This document shows positions 16,045-24,301 of a DNA stretch of 64,000 nt, piece by piece. Made by a program: the position numbers and the translations under genes. The notes beneath the pieces were generated by a model. The model was not told the origin of the DNA, did no database searches, and saw nothing but the letters and a program-made list of their open reading frames with translations. Each line of letters opens with the position of its first letter. Position 1 is the first letter of the stretch. This DNA comes from Micromonospora_I sp040659735 (GTDB taxonomy: Bacteria > Actinomycetota > Actinomycetes > Mycobacteriales > Micromonosporaceae), in NCBI RefSeq assembly GCF_040659735.1, contig NZ_JBFANZ010000003.1, forward strand, positions 186,001-250,000, read 5' to 3'.

Positions 16045-16494
16045 TCAGAGGTTGGACAGATCATCCCGCCACACCATGGCGGTCACGCCTTTCACCTCGA
16101 TGACCCGCACCCGCTCGCCCGCTTCGAACGCCTGCGTGCCGTCGTAGGAGCGCGCGCTCCACGACTCACCGTCGATCTTCACCCGGCCACCGTCGGCGTC
16201 CACCCGCTCCAGCACGATCGCGGGCGAACCCGCGAGCGCCTCGACCCCGAAGTGCTGCTCACCGCTCTCCACGGCCGGGCGCATGTGCCGCCGGATGGTC
16301 GGGCGGGCGACCAGGACCGTCGCCGCCGACACCACGGCGAAGACGATCGCCTGTACCGGCACCGGCGCACCGAGCGCCGCGGCCCCGGCGGCGGCGAACG
16401 CCCCCACGGCGAACATGATCAGAAGCAGCGTCGTCGTGAAGATCTCCGCGATGGCCAGAAGCACACCCAACACGATCCACAGAACAGGCTCCAC
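16045..16494 (-). CDS. NfeD-like membrane protein, SPFH partner
   Basis: 149 residues from a GTG start at 16494 (VEPVLWIVLGVLLAIAEIF); longer in-frame starts upstream would add a non-membrane stretch and are less likely. Two to three transmembrane helices cover residues 1-70 (LLLIMFAVGAFAAAGAAAL, AIVFAVVSAATVLV). A C-terminal OB-fold domain (VKIDGESWSARSYDGTQAFEAGERVRVIEVKGVTAMV) follows. This is the short NfeD form lacking the ClpP-like protease domain. It precedes the SPFH gene by 17 bp and presumably works with it in membrane organisation. Confidence 0.9.
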   Translation of the reverse strand: MEPVLWIVLGVLLAIAEIFTTTLLLIMFAVGAFAAAGAAALGAPVPVQAIVFAVVSAATVLVARPTIRRHMRPAVESGEQHFGVEALAGSPAIVLERVDADGGRVKIDGESWSARSYDGTQAFEAGERVRVIEVKGVTAMVWRDDLSNL

Positions 16495-16667
16495 GTATAG
16501 ATCGTGACACGTGGACGCTCGTGATTCACGATCGGTGAAGCTGACCATGGCGACGGTAACGTGAAGCCGATCTCCGCGTTGACCCGGTTGATGCCCACGC
16601 CGCCCGGCCACCACGGCCGCGAACCCCGCCGGGCACCGTCGCCGCACCGAGCAAAGGAGTCCCCATC

Positions 16668-17990
16668 GTGTCGCTGCTGCCGGAAACCGAGCGGCTCATC
16701 GATGCTCTCGTCACCGAGGCGCAGTCCGTGGGACAGGTCCCCTCGCTCGTCCTCGGCCTGGTGCGCGACGGCGCGCTGGCGCACTTCACCGGAGCCGGCG
16801 AGCAGCCCCGCCCCGACCCCAGCACGCAGTACCGGATCGGGTCGATCTCCAAGACGATGACAGCGGCCCTCGTGCTGCAACTCCGCGACGAGGGGCGGCT
16901 CAGCCTCGACGACCTGCTCTACCGGCATCTGCCCGGCACCGCCGTCGGCAGCGTCACGCTGCGGCAACTCCTCGGCCACGCCGGCGGGCTGCAGCGCGAG
17001 CCGGAGGGCGAGTGGTGGGAACGCAGCACCGGCGCCGACCTCGACGCGCTCCTCGCCGGGCTCACCCCCGACAAGGTGGCTTTCACGCCGCACCGCACCT
17101 ACCACTACTCCAACCTCGCGTACGGCCTGCTCGGCGGCGTCCTGGAGCGGATCACCGGCGAGGACTGGACCACCCTGCTCACCAAGCGGCTCTTCGACCC
17201 ACTCCGCATGCGCCGCACCTCGTACCACCCGATCGAGCCGTACGCCCGCGGCTATGTCGTCCACCCGTGGCACGGCACGCTGCGGGAGGAACCGCGCACC
17301 GACACGGGCGCGATGGCCCCCGCCGGGCAACTCTGGTCGACCGCCACCGACCTCGCCAAGTGGGCCGCCTTCCTGGCCGACCCGACCCCGACCGTGATGG
17401 CGCCGGCGACCGTCACCGAGATGTGCGCGCCGGTCGTGATCAGCGACCTCGACTCGTGGACCCACGGGCATGGCCTGGGGCTGGAGCTCTACCGGGTCGG
17501 CGAGCGGGTCTTCGTCGGGCACGGCGGCTCCATGCCCGGCTACATCTCCACCCTGGCCGTGCACCGGCCGTCGCGCACGGCCGTGATCGGCTACGCCAAC
17601 GCGTACGGCTTCCGTGACGGGTCGCTCGGGGCGCTGGCGCTGCGCGTGCTCACCACCGTGCTCGACCGCGAGCCGGTGCGGCCCGAGCCGTGGCGGCCGC
17701 CGGTCGCCCCGCCACCGGAGATCGCCGCGCTCTGCGGCCGCTGGTGGTGGATGGGGCGCGAATACCAGGCGTCGTGGGACGCCGGCCGCGACGAGTTGGT
17801 GCTGACGCTGACCCGCCCGGCCGGCGCCGTGCCGCAGCGTTTCGCGCGCGAGGGCGCGGACCGCTGGCGGGGCAGGTCGGGAATGAACGCGGGGGAGATC
17901 CTGGCGGTCCGCCGGGACCCGGCCGGCGTGCCGGTGGCGTTGGACATCGCGACCTTCATCTTCCACCGTGATCCGGACACCGAGGCCTGA
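16668..17990 (+). CDS. Serine hydrolase, beta-lactamase/esterase class C-like
   Basis: 440 residues, GTG start with AAAGGAG 12 bp upstream. The class C beta-lactamase/PBP fold motifs are present: SxxK in YRIGSISKTMTAAL (Ser around 58), YxN in TYHYSNLAYGLL (around 150) and the third-motif HGG in VFVGHGGSMPGYIS (around 285). The C-terminal 100 residues form the lipocalin-like extension seen in many actinobacterial esterases. There is no signal peptide, so it is probably cytoplasmic and acts on small esters or D-amino peptides. A small unknown gene follows after 11 bp. Confidence 0.88.
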   Translation: MSLLPETERLIDALVTEAQSVGQVPSLVLGLVRDGALAHFTGAGEQPRPDPSTQYRIGSISKTMTAALVLQLRDEGRLSLDDLLYRHLPGTAVGSVTLRQLLGHAGGLQREPEGEWWERSTGADLDALLAGLTPDKVAFTPHRTYHYSNLAYGLLGGVLERITGEDWTTLLTKRLFDPLRMRRTSYHPIEPYARGYVVHPWHGTLREEPRTDTGAMAPAGQLWSTATDLAKWAAFLADPTPTVMAPATVTEMCAPVVISDLDSWTHGHGLGLELYRVGERVFVGHGGSMPGYISTLAVHRPSRTAVIGYANAYGFRDGSLGALALRVLTTVLDREPVRPEPWRPPVAPPPEIAALCGRWWWMGREYQASWDAGRDELVLTLTRPAGAVPQRFAREGADRWRGRSGMNAGEILAVRRDPAGVPVALDIATFIFHRDPDTEA

Positions 17991-18001
17991 CGGAGGCGTG
18001 C

Positions 18002-18325
18002 ATGGCCCTGCCGAGGAAGGGGTCCCGGCCGATCACCGTCGACGGGGTCGACTACCGCTGGATGGTCCGCCGGCGCCCGACCGTCCATCCCGCGCCGCTC
18101 TCCTTCGTCGTCGAGCGGGCCGACGAGCCGGGCGCGCTGCTCGTGGTCTCGCTGCCCTGGGCGCACCCACGGCCGGGGCAGGGCCTGCCGGCCGAGGTGG
18201 TGCGCCCCGGCATCGTCGCGTCGGCCATCACCACGGCGCTGGGCCGGGGTTGGCGGCCCGCGCAGCCGGGCCCGCCGCTCACCATGACCTGGGACGAGCC
18301 GACGAGCACACTCGACGATTCCTGA
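18002..18325 (+). CDS. Conserved-looking hypothetical protein
   Basis: 107 residues starting MALPRKGSRPITVDGVDYRWMVRRRPT. The pattern of alternating strands (ITVDGVDYRWMVRRRP, LSFVVERADEPGALLVVSLP) ends with a WxPxxPGPPLTM segment. This resembles small actinobacterial proteins of unknown function found downstream of hydrolases (from memory). It is 11 bp from the serine hydrolase stop and likely co-transcribed. No catalytic residues or membrane segments are visible. Confidence 0.7.
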   Translation: MALPRKGSRPITVDGVDYRWMVRRRPTVHPAPLSFVVERADEPGALLVVSLPWAHPRPGQGLPAEVVRPGIVASAITTALGRGWRPAQPGPPLTMTWDEPTSTLDDS

Positions 18326-18345
18326 TCGGTGCGAGCTCCGCGTGA

Positions 18346-19161
18346 TCAGGTGGGGTCGGTGACGAAGTCGATCAGCCGCTCCATCGCGTTGATCAGCGGC
18401 GTCTCGACGTCCTGAAAGCCACTCACGCTGGCGAGAATGCGCCGCCACATGTCGGCCGGCTCGGCCACCCCGACCGCGGCGCAGACCCCTTCCTTCCACG
18501 GGCGTCCCGGCGGCACCACCGGCCACGCCCGCAGGCCGACCCGGGCCGGCTTCACCGCCTGCCACACGTCGATGTAGGGATGCCCGGTGACCAGCACGTA
18601 CGGCGATGTCACCCCGGCGACGATGCGACTCTCCTTCGAGCCCGGCACCAGGTGGTCGACGAGTACGCCCAGCCGCCGCCCCGGCCCCGGCGCAAAGCCC
18701 CGCACGTCGTCGGCGAGCGCGTCGATGCCGTCCAGCGGCTCCACCACCACGCCCTCGATGCGCAGATCGTCGCCCCAGATCCGCTCCACGAGCGCCGCGT
18801 CGTGGATGCCCTCGACCCAGATCCGGCTCGCCTTGGCGACCCGGGCCCGTACGTCGGCCACCGCCACCGAACCGGAGGCGGTGCGCCGAGGGGCGGTCGC
18901 CGTCGCGGTCGGCGCGGGGCGACGCAGGGTCACCGTCGTGCCGTCGAGGAGGAACGCCGCCGGCAGCAGCGGGAAGTTCCGTCGCCGGCCGTGCCGGTCC
19001 TCCAGCACGACCGCGCCGGATTCCCACCCGACCACGGCGCCGCAGAAGCCCGAATCAGCGTCCTCGACCACCAACTCCGGCTCGGCGTCCACCTCCGGCA
19101 CCGCCTTGCGCCGCCGCCAGTTGCCCGAGAGCACATCCTCGCCATACCGTCCGTCCCGCAC
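18346..19161 (-). CDS. DUF3097 family protein
   Basis: From GTG 19161 (or the adjacent GTG 19164) the protein starts VRDGRYGEDVLSGNWRRRKAVPEV, the typical DUF3097 N-terminus. It continues with GFCGAVVGWESGAVVLEDRHGRRRNFPL, WVEGIHDAALVERIWGDDLRIEGVVVEPLDG and HPYIDVWQAVKP. The VEGIHDA/VVVEPL region resembles a Toprim-like fold, so nucleic-acid processing has been suggested for the family; this is not established. About 270 residues, single gene, convergent with 18002-18325. Confidence 0.85.
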   Translation of the reverse strand: MRDGRYGEDVLSGNWRRRKAVPEVDAEPELVVEDADSGFCGAVVGWESGAVVLEDRHGRRRNFPLLPAAFLLDGTTVTLRRPAPTATATAPRRTASGSVAVADVRARVAKASRIWVEGIHDAALVERIWGDDLRIEGVVVEPLDGIDALADDVRGFAPGPGRRLGVLVDHLVPGSKESRIVAGVTSPYVLVTGHPYIDVWQAVKPARVGLRAWPVVPPGRPWKEGVCAAVGVAEPADMWRRILASVSGFQDVETPLINAMERLIDFVTDPT

Positions 19162-19292
19162 CACGGCAGCGACGGTAGTCGCCCGGACGGCGCGGCGCGG
19201 GTCGGCACGCCGGGTGCGAGGGTGAGCGGGGCCATGGTGAGGAGCCCCGCGCAGCCGAGACAACGCGGTGCGCGGCACGTACCCTTGCCTGC

Positions 19293-20084
19293 ATGTCCCC
19301 CGCAGTAGGCGCGGCGACCCTGGCGTCGCGTCGCTCCAGCCGCTTTGTCGCGTGGGTGCGCGCGTGGCGCGCCGGCCTGGTGCCGTACGACGAAATCGCC
19401 GACGAGATCGCCGGCGACGAGGAGCACCTGGTCGCCGACGCCCCCGGCACCTGGACCGACGTGCCGCTACGCGACGCGCTGCCCAGCCTCTCCAAGCTCT
19501 CCCCCGACGAGATCCGGCTGGCGTTGCCGGCGGCGGGCGATCCGCGTGGCCTGCCCGGCCCCGGTCCGTTCGCGGGCGCCGCGCTCGTCGCCGGCGAGGC
19601 CGTGATCGCCCGCGGGCTCGGGCTGATCCCCGAGGTACGCAGCCACACCTCCGGTTCGGGCGTGACGTTCGAAACCGTGCTCTGGCGGGTCTACCCGCTG
19701 CCCGGCAACGCAGCCGACGCGGCGCTCGTCGGACCGCACCCGGCCGAGGCCGAAGCGGAGCTCGCCGCCGCGCTCGCCGAGGCGACGGCCACGCTGACCC
19801 GGCTCGACGTGGCGCACTGGCGCCCCGAGCTCTCCGGGGCGCTCGCCGCGCTGCGCCGCCCCGACAGCGCGACCGATCTGCCGCCCGGATTCGACCCGCG
19901 GGCCCGCCGGCTCTTCGCCCGTGCCAGCGTCCTCGACCGGGTCCTCGCGCTCGCCGAGCACGTCGCGCCGGGCGGAGCGGTCAACGGGTACGAGGCCCAG
20001 CAGCGCGACGCGGCGCTCCGTCCGCTGACCACGGCCTGCCGGCGGGCGCTCGTCGCCGCCTGCAACGCCCCGCTCCGTCCCTGA
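19293..20084 (+). CDS. Actinobacterial hypothetical protein
   Basis: 263 residues, ATG start (MSPAVGAATLASRRSSRFVAWVRAW). The N-terminal half contains GLVPYDEIADEIAGDEEHLVADAPG and a PLRDALPSLSKL segment; the remainder is alanine-rich and probably helical, with a late FARASVLDRVLALAEHVAPGGAVNGYEAQQRD motif. No known domain is recognised. It is convergent with the HAD phosphatase gene and has no partner on its own strand. It looks like a real gene by codon usage and length. Confidence 0.75.
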   Translation: MSPAVGAATLASRRSSRFVAWVRAWRAGLVPYDEIADEIAGDEEHLVADAPGTWTDVPLRDALPSLSKLSPDEIRLALPAAGDPRGLPGPGPFAGAALVAGEAVIARGLGLIPEVRSHTSGSGVTFETVLWRVYPLPGNAADAALVGPHPAEAEAELAAALAEATATLTRLDVAHWRPELSGALAALRRPDSATDLPPGFDPRARRLFARASVLDRVLALAEHVAPGGAVNGYEAQQRDAALRPLTTACRRALVAACNAPLRP

Positions 20085-20116
20085 CCCGACCCCGCCCGAA
20101 GATCGCACGGGCAGCG

Positions 20117-20899
20117 TCAGATCTCGTCCATCAGGTCGGCGACGGACTCGACGATACGTGACGGGCGGTAGGGGTAGCGATCGATCTCGGAGCGGTTGCT
20201 GATGCCGGTCAGCACCAGGATCGTCTCCAGGCCCGCCTCCAGACCGCAGAGGATGTCGGTGTCCATCCGGTCGCCGATCATCGCCGTCGTCTCGGAGTGC
20301 GCCTCGATGGTGTTGAGCGCCGAGCGCATCATCATCGGGTTGGGCTTGCCCACGAAGTACGGTTCCACCCCCGTCGCCTTGGAGATCATCGCCGCGACCG
20401 ATCCGGCGGCGGGCAGCGCCCCCTCGATCGACGGGCCCGTCGCGTCGGGATTGGTGCAGATGAAGCGCGCCCCGTCGTTGATCAGCCGCACCGCCTTGGT
20501 GATCGCCTCGAAGCTGTAGGTGCGGGTCTCCCCCAGCACCACGTAGTCCGGCGCGAAATCCGTCAGCACGTAACCCACCGCGTGCATCGCGGTGGTGAGC
20601 CCCGCCTCCCCGATCACGTACGCCGTGCCGCCCGGTCGCTGGTCGGCGAGGAACTGGGCGGTAGCGAGGGCCGCCGTCCAGATCGCGTGCTCCGGCACCT
20701 CGAAGCCCATCCGGGTCAGCCGGGCCTGCAGGTCGCGGGGAGTGTAGATCGAGTTGTTGGTGAGCACGAGAAACGGCTTGCCCGAGGCGCGGAGCCGGTT
20801 GATGAACTCCGGCGCGCCCGGCACCGGCTGCCCCTCGTGCACCAGCACGCCGTCCATGTCGGTCAGCCAGCTCTCCACGGGCTTGCGGCGCTCGGTCAC
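20117..20899 (-). CDS. HAD-IIA family phosphatase (NagD-like)
   Basis: 260 residues, GTG start at 20899 (VTERRKPVESWLTDMDGVL). The HAD motifs are: I DMDGVL (nucleophile Asp), II VLTNNS, III around VGKPNP with Lys, and IV MIGDRMDTDILCGLEAG. The C2-type cap between motifs II and III marks subclass IIA, which dephosphorylates nucleotides or sugar phosphates. The gene lies 4 bp downstream of the ferrochelatase gene on the same strand, probably the last gene of the fabG-fabI-ferrochelatase transcription unit. Confidence 0.9.
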   Translation of the reverse strand: MTERRKPVESWLTDMDGVLVHEGQPVPGAPEFINRLRASGKPFLVLTNNSIYTPRDLQARLTRMGFEVPEHAIWTAALATAQFLADQRPGGTAYVIGEAGLTTAMHAVGYVLTDFAPDYVVLGETRTYSFEAITKAVRLINDGARFICTNPDATGPSIEGALPAAGSVAAMISKATGVEPYFVGKPNPMMMRSALNTIEAHSETTAMIGDRMDTDILCGLEAGLETILVLTGISNRSEIDRYPYRPSRIVESVADLMDEI

Positions 20900-20903
20900 G
20901 CGA

Positions 20904-21938
20904 TCACCCTCTCGTCCGTGCCGGGGCGGTGCAGCAGTTGGCGGGGCAGGTGTCCCAGACCGGGAGCGTACCGAGCCGGTGGCGCAACTCCGTGCCGGGC
21001 GGGTCAAGTCGCTCCACCACCAACTCACGGACCATCGCGACGAAACGCGGGTCGGTGCCGGGGGTCGCCGCACGGGCGAACTCCAGCCCGAGCTGCTTCG
21101 CCGTCGCCGCCGCCTCGGTGTCGAGATCCCACACCACTTCGAGGTGATCGGAGACGAAGCCGATCGGACTGACCACGACGCCGGTCACGCCGTCGGTGGC
21201 GAGCGCCGCGAGGTGGTCGTTGATGTCCGGCTCCAGCCACGGCATCTGCGGCGGGCCCGAACGGCTCTGCCAGACCAGGTCGTACGGCAGATCGGGCGCC
21301 GCCGCGGCGGCCACCAGCCGCGCGGTCTCGTGCAACTGCGCCTCGTAGCGACCCCCTTCGGGGCCGGCGGACGCCGCCATCGAGGTCGGGATCGAGTGGG
21401 CCGTGAAGACCAGCCGGGTGGTCGCCCAGCGGGCCGGGTCGAGGGTGGCGAGCGCCGAGCGCACCGCCTCGGCGTGCGGCGCGACGAAGCCGGGATGATC
21501 GTGGAACTGCCGCAGCTTGTCGATCACCGGTGCTCCCGCGCCGACCGCCGAGCGCGCCGCCGCGATGTCGTCCTGATACTGGCGGCAGGACGAGTAGCCG
21601 CCGTAGGCGCTGGTCACGAAGGCGAGCGCGCGCCTGACGCCGTCGTCGCGCATCTGCGCCACCGTGTCGGCGAGCATCGGGTGCCAGTTGCGGTTGCCCC
21701 AGTAGAGCGGCAGATCCAGGTCGTTCGCCGCGAAATCCGCGCGGATCGCGGCGAGCAGATCACGGCACTGCTGGTTGATCGGCGAGACCCCACCGAAATG
21801 CTGGTAATGCTCGGCCACCTCGGCCAGCCGCTCCGGCGGGATCCCGCGGCCGCGGGTCACGTTGGACAGGAAGGGGAGGACGTCTTCGGGCCGTTCCGGG
21901 CCGCCGAAGGAGACCAGCACAAGTGCGTCGTACGCCAT
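20904..21938 (-). CDS. hemH: Ferrochelatase (actinobacterial coproporphyrin ferrochelatase type)
   Basis: 344 residues from ATG 21938 (MAYDALVLVSFGGPERPEDVLPFL); an ATG at 21947 is possible but too close to the GGGAAG site. Catalytic features: AHSIPTSMA with the metal-binding His and PIGFVSDHLEVVWDLD with the catalytic Glu. Cysteines in GGYSSCRQYQDD and the C-terminal DTCPANCCTAP match the [2Fe-2S] ligands of actinobacterial ferrochelatases. The enzyme inserts Fe2+ into coproporphyrin III (CpfC route) in heme synthesis. It follows fabI, as in mycobacteria (fabG-inhA-hemZ). Confidence 0.93.
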   Translation of the reverse strand: MAYDALVLVSFGGPERPEDVLPFLSNVTRGRGIPPERLAEVAEHYQHFGGVSPINQQCRDLLAAIRADFAANDLDLPLYWGNRNWHPMLADTVAQMRDDGVRRALAFVTSAYGGYSSCRQYQDDIAAARSAVGAGAPVIDKLRQFHDHPGFVAPHAEAVRSALATLDPARWATTRLVFTAHSIPTSMAASAGPEGGRYEAQLHETARLVAAAAAPDLPYDLVWQSRSGPPQMPWLEPDINDHLAALATDGVTGVVVSPIGFVSDHLEVVWDLDTEAAATAKQLGLEFARAATPGTDPRFVAMVRELVVERLDPPGTELRHRLGTLPVWDTCPANCCTAPARTRG

Positions 21939-22016
21939 GCCGGTCATTCTTCCCGCCCGCGGTCGGGAAGGTCCGACAGGGCCCCTGGTCGAGTGACCCG
22001 GGGCCCATTCGGGCGG

Positions 22017-22784
22017 TCAGGCCCCGAGGGCGTGATAGCCGCCGTCGACGTGCACGATCTCGCCGGTGGTCGCCGGGAACCAGTCGGAGAGCAGCGCCAG
22101 GCAGGCGCGGGCGGCCGGCTCCTGGTCGGTCAGGTCCCAACCCAGCGGCGACCGCTCGCTCCAGGCCGTCTCGAACTGCTCGAAGCCGGGGATCGACTTC
22201 GCCGCCATGGTGCGCAGCGGTCCCGCCGACACCAGGTTGCTCCGGATCCCCTTCGGACCGAGGTGCAGCGCCAGGTATCGGGAGGCGGACTCCAGCCCGG
22301 CCTTGGCCACGCCCATCCAGTCGTAGACCGGCCACGCCTTGGTGGCGTCGAAGGTCAGACCGACCACGGAGCCGCCCGGCGACATCAGCGGCAGCGCCGC
22401 CATGGCCAGGGACTTGTACGAGTACGTGGAGACGTGCAACGCGGTCGCGACGTCCTCCCACGGCGCGTCCAGGAACCCGCCGCCCAGACAACTGGCCGGC
22501 GCGAACCCGATCGAGTGCACCACTCCGTCGAGCCCGTCGACGTGCTCGCGCACCTTGTCCGCGAGGCCGGTGAGGTGCTCCGGGTTGGTCACGTCGAGTT
22601 CGATCACCGGCGCCGCGGCGGGGAGCCGCTTGGCGATCCGCTCCACGAGGGACATCCGGCCGAATCCGGTGAGCACGACCGTCGCCCCGTTCTCCTGGGC
22701 GAGCTTCGCGACCGAGAACGCGATCGACTGGTCGGTGATGACACCGGTGACGAGCAGCCGCTTGCCGGCGAGCAGTCCAGACAC
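22017..22784 (-). CDS. fabI: Enoyl-ACP reductase, FabI/InhA type
   Basis: 255 residues, GTG start (VSGLLAGKRLLVTGVITDQSIAFSVAKLAQENGA). The glycine motif VTGVITDQSIAF is the divergent FabI-type NADH-binding loop. The catalytic Tyr/Lys pair sits in YDWMGVAKAGLES (Y-x6-K of enoyl reductases), and HSIGFAP is the FabI signature. It performs the last reduction of each fatty-acid elongation cycle on ACP-bound enoyl chains. It is 63 bp downstream of fabG in the same direction, followed by ferrochelatase. Confidence 0.95.
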   Translation of the reverse strand: MSGLLAGKRLLVTGVITDQSIAFSVAKLAQENGATVVLTGFGRMSLVERIAKRLPAAAPVIELDVTNPEHLTGLADKVREHVDGLDGVVHSIGFAPASCLGGGFLDAPWEDVATALHVSTYSYKSLAMAALPLMSPGGSVVGLTFDATKAWPVYDWMGVAKAGLESASRYLALHLGPKGIRSNLVSAGPLRTMAAKSIPGFEQFETAWSERSPLGWDLTDQEPAARACLALLSDWFPATTGEIVHVDGGYHALGA

Positions 22785-22847
22785 GTGCAGTTCCTCCGTA
22801 CTCGTAAGTGGCCGTGCGTCGGGTCGCGGCGGCCGGCGGGCGCCCGG

Positions 22848-23552
22848 CTAGTGACCCATTCCCAGGCCGCCGTCGACCGGGATGACCGCACCCGAGACGT
22901 AGCCGGCGGTGTCCCCGGCGAGCCAGGTGACCACGCCGGCGACCTCGTCGGCGGTGGCGAACCGCCCGGCGGGGATCGCCTTGCGGTATTCGGTCTTGCG
23001 CTCGTCGGGAAGCGCCGCGGTCATGTCGGTGTCGATGAAGCCCGGCGCGACCACATTGGCGGTGATGTTACGACTGCCCAGCTCACGGGTGATCGACCGG
23101 GCGACCCCGACCAGGCCGGCCTTGCTGGCCGCGTAGTTGACCTGACCCGGTCCGCCGTAGAGGCCGACGACCGAGGAAATGAAGATCATCCGACCCCATC
23201 GGGCGCGCACCATCTTGGTGGCGGCGCGCTTCGCGCAGCGGAAGGCGCCCGTGAGGTTGGTGTCGACGACGCTGGTGAACTGCTCCTCGGACATCCGCAT
23301 CAGCAGCGTGTCGTCGGTGATGCCGGCGTTCGCGACGAGCACCTCCACCGGTCCGAGCTCGGCCTCGACGGCGGTGAACGCGGCGTCGACCGCGGCGGAG
23401 TCGGTGATGTCGCACTGCACGCCGAAGAGGTCGGCCGGGGCGCCGCTGCCCCGGTGCGTGACCGCGACCCGGTCACCCTGCTTCGCGAAGGCCTGCGCGA
23501 TGGCCAGCCCGATGCCGCGATTGCCCCCGGTGACCAGCACAGTTCGGGCCAC
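22848..23552 (-). CDS. fabG: 3-oxoacyl-ACP reductase
   Basis: 234 residues, GTG start (VARTVLVTGGNRGIGLAIAQAFA). Short-chain dehydrogenase motifs: TGGNRGIG cofactor loop, NAG in VANAGIT, catalytic Ser in FISSVVG and Tyr-x3-Lys in VNYAASKAG. It reduces 3-ketoacyl-ACP with NADPH in type II fatty-acid synthesis. It is the first gene of the fabG-fabI-ferrochelatase-HAD cluster; its promoter should lie in 23553-23640. Confidence 0.95.
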   Translation of the reverse strand: MARTVLVTGGNRGIGLAIAQAFAKQGDRVAVTHRGSGAPADLFGVQCDITDSAAVDAAFTAVEAELGPVEVLVANAGITDDTLLMRMSEEQFTSVVDTNLTGAFRCAKRAATKMVRARWGRMIFISSVVGLYGGPGQVNYAASKAGLVGVARSITRELGSRNITANVVAPGFIDTDMTAALPDERKTEYRKAIPAGRFATADEVAGVVTWLAGDTAGYVSGAVIPVDGGLGMGH

Positions 23553-23812
23553 GTCTTCCCCTTTGCTGCTTGCGTTCGGGCTGATCCGGGGCGGCCCGGA
23601 ACGCTCGATCGTGCGGACGGTGCGCGATGGACATTAGGGGTTACTGACAGGTAAGCAGTAATGCGGGGCAGGTCGGGCCCGGTGCGCCGGACGCGGGGAC
23701 GGCGTGCGGCGGTGCGGCCGTTCACGCGTGACACTCCGACCGCTCGACCTGCCGCGCTCGGCGCGGCACCGCCGTGTAGCATCACTCCCGGTTCTGGGCC
23801 CGGACGACAGAC

Positions 23813-23845
23813 GGAGGTGATCGCTGTGCGAGATAGCGATCCTCC
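23813..23845 (+). promoter_or_regulatory. Hairpin sequestering a perfect Shine-Dalgarno sequence
   Basis: GGAGGTGATC at 23813-23822 exactly complements the anti-SD end of 16S rRNA. GGAGG plus ATCGCT (23813-23825, two-base bulge) pairs with AGCGATCCTCC (23835-23845) around a 9-nt loop. The loop contains the GTG start at 23826. About 11 bp of pairing would hide both signal and start codon. This is what a translational switch or attenuator leader would look like; no known riboswitch consensus is recognised. Confidence 0.55.
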
Positions 23846-23879
23846 CAGTCGCGGCCGGGCCGCCGGTCAGCCGCGCTGA
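23826..23879 (+). CDS. Putative 17-residue leader peptide
   Basis: GTG CGA GAT AGC ... TGA encodes VRDSDPPSRGRAAGQPR, with GGAGGTGATC ending 3 bp before the start. The ribosome site is unusually perfect for a gene this short, and it lies inside a hairpin. There is no homology I can recall. It may be a regulatory leader for a downstream transcript (the next plus-strand gene is the 28-codon gene at 24103) or a chance occurrence. Confidence 0.4.
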   Translation: MRDSDPPSRGRAAGQPR

Positions 23880-24102
23880 GCGCCGCCTCAGCCCTGGTGA
23901 GCTGACCCCGCACCGCTCCCACACACACTGCCTTCGCGCGTCTCGACCCTGTCGAGATGGCACCCGGGTGCGCCCGGCGCGGGCATCGGTGGGGGCCGGC
24001 CCGGTTGTGAACTCTGCGCGCGAGCCAACCCCCCACCCCGCGCGCCGGCCGTGAGGCTCCGCCCCGGTCGGACCGTGCCCTGCCGCCACAGGAGAGCCGC
24101 CG

Positions 24103-24189
24103 ATGAACCGCTACGCCGCCCCTCTGGGCTTCACGCTCGCCGCCATCTGGGTCGTTGTCATCTTCGTCCTCTCCAGCGGCACCCACTAG
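24103..24189 (+). CDS. 28-residue single-pass membrane peptide
   Basis: The ORF reads MNRYAAPLGFTLAAIWVVVI... and ends SSGTH. Residues 7-24 form one hydrophobic helix (PLGFTLAAIWVVVIFVL). AGGAG lies 8-12 bp upstream with good spacing. Codon use is normal for the genome. It is convergent with the VWA gene, ending 113 bp away. Tiny membrane proteins like this are typically missed; function unknown. Confidence 0.6.
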   Translation: MNRYAAPLGFTLAAIWVVVIFVLSSGTH

Positions 24190-24301
24190 CACCGCGGTCG
24201 CGGTGGTGGCTGCTGCGCCGCGGGACCGTTCTTGTGCAACTGTCCAGCGTCGATCGCCTCGTCGCGCTGGATTGCTCAAGCGGGCCGGGCCCGGCTGCGC
24301 G

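Larger units (their letters stand above)
23553..24102. other. 550-bp intergenic region with leader-type structures
   Basis: The left part carries the presumed fabG promoter. A plus-strand -10-like TGTAGCAT at 23775-23782 is followed by a hairpin over a ribosome site and a tiny ORF (23813-23879). A second stem-loop GCTGAG/CTCAGC covers 23875-23892. The remaining ~200 bp before the 28-codon gene at 24103 is GC-rich without a supported gene. Confidence 0.5.

Noticed and set aside
22017..23552. fabG-fabI as part of a secondary-metabolite cluster
   Set aside because: Their linkage to ferrochelatase is the ordinary actinobacterial housekeeping order and no PKS or NRPS gene is present.
20754..23654. 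Very long plus-strand open frame (966 codons) across ferrochelatase, fabI and fabG
   Set aside because: It is antisense to three well-recognised genes; the predicted protein is Arg/Gly-rich without domains. High GC content keeps the opposite strand open.
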